Under the pieces are notes generated by a model that saw only the letters and a list, made by a program, of their open reading frames with translations, was not told where the DNA came from and ran no database searches. From positions 10,327,001-10,391,000 of the forward strand of contig JAQPZY010001686.1 of the NCBI GenBank assembly GCA_029931535.1: DNA of 64,000 bases. Direction: 5' to 3'. The stretch's first letter is position 1. The number at the start of each line of letters is the position of its first letter. The DNA comes from Margaritifera margaritifera (Eukaryota; Mollusca; Bivalvia; Unionida; Margaritiferidae). Both the position numbers and the translations under genes were made by a program. Shown piece after piece: positions 55,430-64,000 of the stretch.

Positions 55430-57960
55430 ATATCCTCAAACCCATTGCAGCATTATGAACCTTGCACTGGAATGAAGCAAATGATGGCCTGACTCCATCC
55501 TGCTGGACTTTGCCATCTGATATGGATCGAATACAGTCAACACCGAATCTAATACAGTCTCTACTAATGCCTGAGGGGACCAGTTATGGTGATCCAGTAT
55601 GACATATCCCTTCATAACACTGGCACAGGCATTGAAGAGTGGATGGCCGTTATCCAGTATAGTGCTATGATGGACCCATGTTGACTCACAGACCCATGTC
55701 ATTCCATTGCCAGAACTGTGCCAATCCCTTTCAGTGACATTACGGATGCAGGTCAGTCCATGGCCATTACAGATCCATCTTAGTCCATTACCATTATGGA
55801 AACAGGGTGGTCTGATACCATTACGGGCTCATGTTGGCCTATGGCTGTTATGCATCTATGTAGGCCTGGTGTCATTATGGATCCATTGCGGTCCATTGTC
55901 ATCATGGACTCATGTTGAACAGCTCCAGCACATCCCATCATGGCCTACAATCCCAGCTACAGCGATGATCCAGCCACGGATGTCCATCACTATTTTTGGA
56001 CCATCGATGGCTCACAAATGGAACAGCAGACAGCTTCAGCTCCATAACTGCCCCTCACAACTCTGCAGTATATAACAGTACCAGCTACAGTGACATTATA
56101 GTCCCAGATGCCCTATACCATGCCTGAACCATTGATGATACATTCAGTTATTGTCTCAAGATTAGAGCATCTCAGTCTGTCTGAACACCTTGTTTAGTTT
56201 GCCGTCCGTCTCTGCTGACTATGCTAGCTCCATCACATGTGTCACAGAAGGTGTCTGTGTCACCCCATTCATCAGTGTACGAAGACTCTTGCAAGCTTCA
56301 TACTCCTTACTCGATCCAATGATGTTCCAAGAAGAAAAAAACCCACACATCAATTTAGTAACTTTTTCTGCTGTTTTTGCCTAAATTTTGCCCTCCTCAT
56401 GCTCTGTCATTGGTGATGTACAAAGTTTCAGAATCCATCGATCTACTGGCGAAGAAAAATCAGCTGACATTCAAACAATTACCACAGTCAGGTCGAGTTG
56501 CAGACTTATTACATTGTTTAGAGAGTTAGCTCCAAGACCCCAGTGTCAACAGACCTTTCTTTTCTCAGCCACAAGTTCTATCCAATTATGACAAGGCCTA
56601 CTATAAGATGCACATGCCTGTGTTTCATACTGAGGTCCTAGCCATCAACAGAGATGTGGTAGACCTGGGAATGTCAAGACCCTTATTAGTACGGGTGGAT
56701 CAGAAGCCCCTCATTGACACTTAGCAGCGGTCTGAAATGTAATAGGCTACGTGTTCAACTTAATATTGATGGCTATATTCAAGCAAGCTGAACACTTGGG
56801 AATTAGTCTTACAGATGCACATGCCTGTGTTTCATACTGAAGTCCCAGCCATCAACAGCAAGCTGAACACAGCCTTTCCTCGCCCACTTATCACACTTGG
56901 GAATTAGTCTCACAGACAGCACATGTCCTAAACAGAGAGGCACAGCACACGCTTGCCAATGCTAGAACAGCATCAGTTAATCTATAGCTTGTGGAAAGAA
57001 ATGCATATCTCCACTTCCTTCTTCCTCAAGAACATCATAAGGACATGGTTTGATCACAGCATTGTTGTCAAACCTGCGCTTCAGTGGTCATGCGCAGGAA
57101 GTCCTTAGACAGGCTGCAGAGGAGTCAAATCTCACACAGGCCCAATGCCCTAGACCCTAGCCCTCATTTCAGAACAGTGATCAGAGAAACTGCAACGTCA
57201 TCTAGGGCATGCCCAACAGAGAAACAGTCCTACAGGCTGTATCTTTGGTCAAAATCACAATTTCTAAGAGTCAGTGACAAGAAGCATGGAAATATAGATA
57301 GTTTTTGTCCTAATATATATCTATACCGGCCTCTTTCCTGCAAGAATATGTTAATGCCTCCCTTTCCACTTATCCTTGGGGGTGGGGGGGGGGGGGAAGG
57401 AGGAGACATAGACACTTAGCCATGGAATAGTAAAGACTTTTTCCCTACAATCCATTGATCCTGCAAGTCGTCTCAGAGGGCATGCAGAACATGTTCAGCA
57501 CCTGTCCTCCGATCCATGCAGAGTTAACATTGCAGCACGAAATAGATAATCTTCTCACAAAAAGGGCAGTAGAGATGGTTGGAAACATAAACTCACCAGA
57601 TATTCTGGTACACAAGTCCATATGAAATTCTGCAGTTCACGTTCAGGGATACTTTATACCAGTTCAGGGCACTCCTTTTTGGTCTCAACATCAGTCCCTG
57701 GGTCCCTGGGTCTTACAAGAATTATTGACAGAGTAGTGTCTCACTTCAGAGCCATCTCTACATCTGTAAGTTCCAGCTACCTGGACCACATACTGCAAAA
57801 GCACCAGGCGAGTTATATTCTAAGCTAAAAGTCATCTATGTGGGCAGACGACTTTTAGCTTTTAATAAATAAGACTTAACTTGGGAGGGCTGGATTTCCA
57901 GGGTAGTGGTCATATTCCTAAGGTATTATGATTGGGCAAGTATTATCAAAGAAAAATATT
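55430..57960 (+). mobile_element. DIRS-like fragment D: gag and RT start
   Basis: 55620-55930 has imperfect ~30-bp repeats of the ccattacggatccatgttgg type. 56460-57130 is gag-like, with FRELAPRPQCQQTFLFS and, after a local duplication (gcacatgcctgtgtttcata at about 56611 and 56818), HLGISLTDST. 57530-57830 is RT-like: LLTKRAVEMVG, then in other frames FQFRAL-like and IIDRVVSHFRAIS blocks. A poly-G run is at 57380-57397. It ends with gggagggctggatttccag at 57884, as in fragment B. In intron 13. Confidence 0.6.
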
Positions 57961-58932
57961 TTACTTCAAAAATTCATTTCTCTTCATATTGCCTGACCTT
58001 AAATTCACTGATAAATGGCCTTAACCTTCATTTTCTTCTGATGTTAGTTTATACTAATAAAGTCATACATGTATGTGTTTATTCAACCGACAGTAATTTT
58101 ACTACTAAATTTTCTGTATTTGTTTCCATGTCTTCATTTCTTTGGATCTGTATCATTAGCTGAGGCTAACTGCACAGATCATGTATTAGACTGGTCACTT
58201 ATAGGCTGTAAGTCAGATGATTTAATATAGGAATCACCGGTCTCACAATCAAAAAGAATTATACTGTAAATTAATTTGTATCTGCTGAATTTTTTAGCAT
58301 AAAACTTATATACTTATAGTTAGAGAGTGTTTATGCAAAGTTTTGGTTGATGCATTATGATTCTGACAGTCACCAGAGTGCAACCAGTGGAGAACTTTCA
58401 CTGGCCAATTCAGAATATTTAGTCGCAAATGCTACCATATTTTGGTTGCAACTTTGTGCACTGATAGTGTTACCCAAATCCATCCAACATGTCACATCAC
58501 ATTATGTCTGTGAAGATCTTTATGGATTGAAACCAAATTTAGGCTATACATTAAGAAGGCCTTTGTCAAGATCTATTTTCACCATTTTCTGACACAATTT
58601 TATGGTGTTATGGCTCCTGTTTTACTTAGCCTTTACCCTTCCTTTGCATCATGGTGGGGGCATTTGTGTCATATGGACTCTTCTCTAGTATTTGTATAAA
58701 GGAAAATTCAGGAAGGCTGATGGTAATGTTGCATGTGCTATCCTGACATAATTGAGTTAACTGAAAATATGTTCATTTTTCTTCAAAGTTTATTTTTCTT
58801 AAAAAGTAAGTCGAAGAAATAGGATAATGAAAAAGACTCATTCATTTTTTAATGCAGATCCTTTAGCAAAATTTTCATAGTAATTTCCTTTTTTACCGTA
58901 AAAAATTCAGTTGATAAAATCCTCTATTTCAG
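57961..58932. other. Intron 13 end, nothing recognised
   Basis: No gene or repeat family recognised before exon 14. Confidence 0.4.
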
Positions 58933-58997
58933 AATGAGAGAGAACTGTGTTCTGCAACAGCCCAGTTTGAAGACTTTGTGCTGCAGTTTATAGATAG
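58933..58997 (+). CDS. PSME4: PSME4 exon 14, residues 514-534
   Basis: Acceptor atttcag, peptide [19 protein letters not shown], then IDR split at donor gtatat. It matches the [21 protein letters not shown] block. The donor is weaker than most others in the gene. Confidence 0.95.
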
Positions 58998-59626
58998 GTA
59001 TATTCATATTTACTGATAGATTTTTTTTTCTTGCTGCATTGTGCTGGTTTGTTCTTGAAAATAAAAATTTTTTGTCTCATGTGAGACATTGTTAATATTT
59101 AGGTTGATTATAGTATTTTAAAATGTAGCTCTTTCCGAGTCTGCCACAGACTTGTTAGTCTGGGTCTTGTATTCACGAAATTCCTTAACTTTTGTTTTGA
59201 TATTCAGTAATATACTAGAGATTTGAAAGTTGAAACTTAACAAGTTTTAACATGTTATTTTATGAAAATTAAATAAATGTAATAAAGTCCAAAAGAAACA
59301 ATATTTGATTTTGAGTGCATTCAGATTGGGAAGTTTAATTAATACAGGGCCACAGTATGTTCTACTTTAATTAATTCATCTTACATGAAATACACTTAAA
59401 GGGATGATAGCCTACTGCAGGTTAACCTCCTAGTGTAGCATAGTTGGAATTTATGCCGTGATCTCTCAGTCCTGAGTTCTTAGTGCCATCCAGGAGATTA
59501 TGCTACCTTGATGGTATTTTGGGCCTTATTGTAACCTTGTGTACTGTATTTCAATATAATTTTTCAACTTGGGTACCTATGCAGGCAGAGATAATGATTG
59601 AGAGTAGTCTTTCAGGTGGATTCAAC

Positions 59627-59629
<3 letters not shown>

Positions 59630-59689
<60 letters not shown>
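59630..59689 (+). repeat. (AAT)n microsatellite
   Basis: About 19 perfect trinucleotide units. Confidence 0.95.
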
Positions 59690-59814
59690 GTAATATCATT
59701 TATTTATCCAGGTGATATAATTAGCTAACAGATAGTTTACATTATGGCCCTGCAATTAAAACAAATATAAAAAGAAACGTGTAATTAGTAAAACTTGACA
59801 AGGTTAACATCAAC

Positions 59815-60140
59815 TGCTTAAAAGAAAATGTATATAACAGAAGTAAGACCTTGAAAGTAGGAACAGTTTTTCTAAAAATAATATTATTCTTACTTGAAAT
59901 CCATCAAAGAGTGTTGAAAGAGATGATGTTGATGTTGAGATATCTTTGACATTTAAAATCACCCTGGCTGCTCTTTTCTGTAAGCTGTATAGTCTCTCCA
60001 TATAAGAGGAATTACGGAGGTCTCCCTACACAGTATAACAATAGATAAAATATGGAAAAACAAGTGTATTGTACACTTTTTGGATCAACTGATCCAGCAT
60101 AAAACCTTTAACCCAAGGGGAGATCGAATAGAAGAAGCCT
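59815..60140 (-). pseudogene. LINE (CR1/L2-like) reverse transcriptase C-terminal remnant
   Basis: On the minus strand one frame reads QLIQKVYNTLVFPYFIYC, a stop where Trp is expected, then GDLRNSSYMERLYSLQKRAA and RVIL. This is the well-known C-terminal end of non-LTR reverse transcriptases (YN..I.P...YC..VWG, then LQKRAARVI). No catalytic part is present. In intron 14, antisense to PSME4. Confidence 0.8.
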
Positions 60141-60310
60141 TATTGGTTCTTAACAAGAACTCATCTTTTGCTCTATTCAATCGTCATTACAATACAAAGA
60201 ATCTGTAGACTTTTATAAAGAGTATTCCTTGATCTCTCCAATTTCTACAGTTGTTGAATATATATGTCATTTGATCATTTTGTCTTCAATTACAGCGTTG
60301 TATCACCCAC

Positions 60311-60476
60311 TTTAGTATTTAGCATGAAATGATTATATTCATACAGGATATGTTTAATATTTAGCATGAAATGATTATGTTCATACAGAATATGTTTAAT
60401 ATTTAGCATGAAATGATTATGTTCATACAGGATATGTTTAATATTTAGCATGAAATGATTATGTTCATACAGGATA
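60311..60476 (+). repeat. 42-bp minisatellite, four copies, next to exon 15
   Basis: Unit contains atttagcatgaaatgattat, then gttcatacaggatatgttta. The agcatg landmark is at 60321, 60363, 60405 and 60447, a period of exactly 42 bp. Copies are nearly identical, so it is young. It ends about 22 bp before the exon 15 acceptor region, and every unit contains a catacag that resembles an acceptor. Confidence 0.93.
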
Positions 60477-60498
60477 AATTATATTGTTATATCACCAG

Positions 60499-60643
60499 GG
60501 TATTAATGCTAATTGACAACAGTGCTCAGGAACACACACATGGTGATCATGGCCGACTGAACACTGAACAAAGCATGCTGGAAATTGGTATGGCTTCCAC
60601 TTTCAACTCTGTGCTCCAACAGTGTTCAACACCCATCTTTGAG
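60499..60643 (+). CDS. PSME4: PSME4 exon 15, residues 535-583
   Basis: Acceptor tcaccag, peptide RVLMLIDNSAQEHTHGDHG and IGMASTFNSVLQQCSTPIFE, then donor gtgagt. A 42-bp minisatellite ends about 22 bp before it. It matches the LGLSSTFSTILTQCSKEIF region. Confidence 0.94.
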
Positions 60644-60982
60644 GTGAGTTTTTATATTAGGACAAGAAATATTTTAATATGAGCACTGCATCAATCAAAC
60701 TTAGTTTGATCTGTAGTGCTCTTTAGCTTCTTTTCATCTTATCTTTGAGAAATAATGTAGCCATAATATATTCCATACATCCACCAAAAGCTGTTTTAAG
60801 TTACAATAAATTAAATGCCTTGCCTTTAATGTTAACTGTCATGTAAAACACTTTAACATCTTCATTATTTTCTTTTTAAATGAAATTTTAAAATCATGAT
60901 TTTTGAAAAACACCCCACTTACAAATCAAACTTTCATTTCAAATATGACATTTAGGTCAGCATGTCATGTTGTATAGAGATA

Positions 60983-62440
60983 TAGTGAAACCCCACTATA
61001 ACACAATGGTCAGGGTCCACAAAGTGCCATCATGCTATGTAATGTATTGTGCAATATCCAACCAAGTCAGTTAACTGAAATAAATATTGCACATGTATCC
61101 CCTTAGCTAGACATGACAGTGTGGAGGGGGTGCAAAACTATGGACTTCAGTGATGCAGTTACCAACTTGCTTATTAAACAAAAAATACTTGAAACAGTTA
61201 TTACATATTTAATATTTCTTTTTTTGGTAGAGTACATGTACTTACCAGTCTATCTGATTGTATCGATTATAGTTATTCCATTGAAAATGTGCACAAAGAA
61301 GCATACTTTCTATAATGTTTCTACTAGATTCCATTCAAATCAAAATACTTAATTTCTTCCTAATACACTCACACTAACTTAAGAAAAACTGTATTTTCCA
61401 AAACATTCATATTTGCTGGACAAGTCCAAAAGGTCTGATTTTTGACTGACAACAAAATGCATAAATCAGACTTTGGAAGTTTCTAAAAAGAAAATTGTAT
61501 TTAGACTTGAAAAATACTTTAAGAAAAATGCATACAAGAAGTCAAGGGTATAAAGAGTGATCTCCATTCAAACAGTTGAGTCATTCTCTAAAAGATAGGG
61601 GAAAAAATAAATATTAAATAAACCCAATATTCATTGAAATGTTTGTTTATAACTATGACTTTGCACTACTGCAGAGCAAAAAGAGGGAGTACTATGTTTG
61701 ATTATAATAGAAAATTCATCCTTCCCTACAACTTAAATGGTTCTGTTTCAGTCAGTGTTAGCGTTACAGTGACAAGAGGTCTGTATATATCATAGTGATT
61801 TGAAGCTGCTGTCTGCATTTCTGACGACAATAAAAAGGATTAGGATTGGGGGGGGGGACAGGTACATGTATGTTGCAATGACCAAAACTGCTCCTGTCAA
61901 TTTGGGTGATAAACTTATTTCATTGGGTGTGTATGATTGATTGAGTAGTCATTAGTGGTCTATTGTTTTCCCTTAAATGGGTTGGTAAATCAGTCGATTT
62001 ATAAAAATACAGGTGAGAAACTTTTGTAGATCATCACTTTGTTTCGCGCTTGGGTGTATATGCCAGATGCCTCAGAAAACATCTGTTGGCTGTTGTTTAC
62101 CCCGGATTGAGCAACAATTGTACACGGGATGCATTGAAGACAAACTTAAAGATGACTTGATGGTTTATTTTTGATCGTTCAAAAATATTTAGATCAACAA
62201 TTATCAGCTTTTGTAGGTGGTAACATCTTTCAACAATAAGCAAGAAGCAGTGATAAGATATTTTTTCTTCAAGAATACAATGCCAAAGTAATAAATAAAA
62301 CTCTTGTTTATTTTGGCACTGAAACTCTTTAGTACTTCAAGAAATTGGTGAAATTAATGTAAACTTTTGGAAGCCATGCCACGACCATGCTTTATTTAAA
62401 TTTGTGTTATAATGAAGCATGTTTTTGTGGGGTTTCACTG
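60983..62440. mobile_element. Second pogo/Tigger-like copy, 1458 bp, more diverged
   Basis: Starts TAGTGAAACCCCACTATAAC after TA (60981-60982) and ends gtggggtttcactg. The right TA has changed to TT. Internal matches to the copy at 26671-27779 include caagaaattggtgaaatt, agccatgccacgacc and a gagcaacaattgtac block. CpG-type changes explain most end differences. In PSME4 intron 15. Confidence 0.75.
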
Positions 62441-62516
62441 TTCCACTTGTGATTGATATTTGTTTTCAGATCATTCCAAAACAAAGATTGAAATCTTTAT
62501 CTTTTTTATCTTTCAG

Positions 62517-62615
62517 TCTGCTCTCAATCGACTCTATGATTTTGTCTCCAACTCCGTATATGAGACCAAAGTTAGTGGACGTTTTACAGCCAACTTGTGT
62601 CGTGCAGTAGCAAAG
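62517..62615 (+). CDS. PSME4: PSME4 exon 16 (last in window), residues 584-616
   Basis: Acceptor tttcag, peptide SALNRLYDFVSNSVYETKV then SGRFTANLCRAVAK, donor gtacaa. Phase 0-0. It matches ALQKVFNF...FETRVAGRMVADMCRAAVK. The next exon lies beyond 64000. Confidence 0.93.
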
Positions 62616-63148
62616 GTACAATAACCGCATCAAATATTGTTTCTACAAGGTTTTTCCCTTGGTGGCTAACAGTCAGTGCTGTTCAGAGTCAGTATAAAAC
62701 CACACTCCTGCACCTTTAGCTTTGCTCCTCGGAGGCACAGACCTTTTATTCATCTCCCTGGTACATTTGCATGTAGTCTCTTCTCTATTTAAATACAGTC
62801 TGGCTTTATTAACCCTATGCAAACTGCTGTTTTCATTATGGAGGATTAATGGTGAAATGTCAAAGTATGTAACTTTTCATGAAAAGGATATTTTGGCATT
62901 ACTGAGAGCCAAAACAGTCGAAAGATATTTTAGAAATTCATGGGTTGCTGTTCATTTTTTTGTACTAAGCTATGCCAGAGATGTGTCCCAAGGTAGGAAT
63001 ATATATAGAAGAGTATATGACCCCATACAGCCTTAAGTTAATTTCATGAGTATTTGAAACTTTAAAGAAACTTTCACTGGTTGAAGATCATACATTTCTC
63101 GCACTTTATACATTCAGAAAATTGTCAGTTGCTGAATAAACTTTTATT
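62616..63148. other. Intron 16 start, nothing recognised
   Basis: A 104-codon frame at 62722-63036 has no recognisable domain and lacks splice-site support; it is taken as chance. Confidence 0.4.
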
Positions 63149-64000
63149 AGCTCGACTGGTAATAGACCAGAAGAGCTTATGGGATGATTGTTGTCCGTCG
63201 TAGGTCCATCGGCTGTCATCCGTCTTCTATCCATCCATTAGCACAAGTTTGTTATCACTACTCCTCCTAAACTACCTGGAGGATTGCCATGAAACTTTAC
63301 ACTCACATTCATCCCATGGTCTAATTGGTCCTAAATTAAAATGGTGCCACTCGGACATACAATATGGCTACCACAGTGGCCATCTTTAAAATCTTGTTAT
63401 TGCTACTTCTCCTGAATTAATGGGCATATCGGCATGGGGTTTTCAGTAAAAGACTTCTTATGATGTCTAGTTGGTCCTAAATGAAAATGGGGCTGAACTC
63501 ATGTCCAATATGGCCACCACAGCAGCCATCTTGAAAATCTTGTTATCATTACTCCTCTTGATTTGATGGTCATAGCGGCATGGGGTTTTCACTGAAAGAC
63601 TTCTAGCTTGTCCTAAATGAAAACAGTGTTGATCTGATGTCCAATATGGCCACTGTGATGGCCATCTTGAGAATCTTGATATCGCTACTCCTCCTGAATG
63701 GAAGGTCATATCAACATCGGGTTTTCACCAAAAGACTTATTATGATGTCTTGTTAGTCCTAAATGAAAATGGTGCCAGTCTGATGTCCAATATGGCAACC
63801 ACAGTGGCCATCTTGAAAAGCTTGTTATTGCTACTCTTTCTGAATGAAAAGTAATATTGCTGTGGGGTTTTCACCAGAAGAGTTTGTATGATGTCTAGTT
63901 GGTCCTAAATGAAAATGATGTTGATCTTATGTCCAAAAAGGCCACCACAGTGACCATCTTGAAAATCTTGTTATTCCTAATCCTCCTGAATGAAAAGTAA
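63149..64000 (+). mobile_element. Hairpin-headed 146-bp tandem element, array 4, cut by window end
   Basis: Head hairpin at 63149-63177, then monomers with the landmark at 63380, 63526, 63662, 63808 and 63954 (146, 136, 146, 146). Same strand as the other three and as PSME4. It continues past the window. Confidence 0.85.

Larger units (their letters stand above)
5942..62615 (+). other. PSME4: PSME4 (PA200/Blm10) gene, 5' part: 16 coding exons, continues beyond window
   Basis: Host gene for the HEAT-repeat proteasome activator PA200, which caps the alpha ring of the 20S proteasome, opens its gate, and in mammals acts in acetyl-histone turnover and DNA repair in the nucleus. Exons at 5942-6135, 10477-10617, 16279-16395, 18919-18963, 19660-19809, 28267-28330, 30383-30457, 38072-38191, 41173-41262, 41743-41801, 42961-43167, 46095-46281, 48835-48924, 58933-58997, 60499-60643 and 62517-62615 sum to 1848 nt in one open frame (616 codons). 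Every junction is GT/AG with matching phase. The order of motifs ([72 protein letters not shown]) follows the N-terminal third of vertebrate PSME4. The bromodomain-like region and C-terminal activation tail lie outside the window. No disabling mutation is seen. Family identity comes from recall, not from a search. Confidence 0.95.

Noticed and set aside
62722..63036. A 104-codon frame after exon 16 that might be a further exon.
   Set aside because: It has no flanking AG/GT pair in a fitting phase and does not resemble the PSME4 sequence expected next.

Overview
This is AT-rich animal nuclear DNA, most likely from a lophotrochozoan and probably a mollusc. The evidence is a conserved metazoan gene with GT-AG introns, abundant DIRS-type retroelements, tRNA-derived SINEs, and mobile elements built from tandem monomers behind a hairpin of the kind common in bivalve and gastropod genomes. 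The species cannot be fixed from the sequence alone.

The one host gene is PSME4 (proteasome activator PA200/Blm10 family) on the + strand. Sixteen coding exons run from an ATG at 5942 to 62615. They join in a single frame of 1848 nt, giving 616 codons, which corresponds to roughly the N-terminal third of the ~1843-residue human protein. All fifteen internal introns have GT/AG ends and compatible phases. The gene continues past the right edge. Coding exons are only about 3% of the 5942-62615 span; the rest is intron, much of it transposon sequence.

Region by region: 1-5.9 kb is upstream DNA holding a decayed Maverick/Polinton integrase on the minus strand (about 2.1-3.1 kb), a ~167-bp diverged tandem repeat (3.96-4.7 kb) and a SINE-like stretch (5.35-5.62 kb). 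Intron 1 carries a MULE-like transposase gene with a 403-codon ORF, followed by duplicated 3' sequence. Intron 2 has a DIRS fragment next to one of two copies of a ~450-bp repeat. Intron 5 is a nest: a decayed DIRS element (20.0-26.6 kb) interrupted by a decayed hAT transposon, itself interrupted by a 242-bp hAT-type MITE with a perfect 8-bp target duplication, then a 1.1-kb TA-flanked pogo/Tigger-like element. Intron 7 has a second DIRS fragment and a long 146-bp-period array. Intron 10 contains two extra copies of exon 10. Introns 12 and 16 carry more 146-bp arrays. Intron 13 has a second, unrelated ~146-bp family, a solo LTR with a 5-bp target duplication, a SINE and a third DIRS fragment. 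Introns 14 and 15 hold a LINE reverse-transcriptase remnant, a 42-bp minisatellite beside exon 15, and a second pogo-like element.

The most unusual points are: (1) exon 10 of PSME4 is triplicated in exact 97-bp units, with a Harbinger-like MITE inserted into the second copy; (2) four same-strand elements with a hairpin head and 146-bp monomers (two with a shared tail visible), each monomer carrying facing ATGGCC-type motifs; (3) a second repeat family with the same ~146-bp period, close to the length of nucleosome-core DNA; (4) a solo LTR whose promoter has a perfect three-unit heat-shock element, CCAAT and TATA in order.
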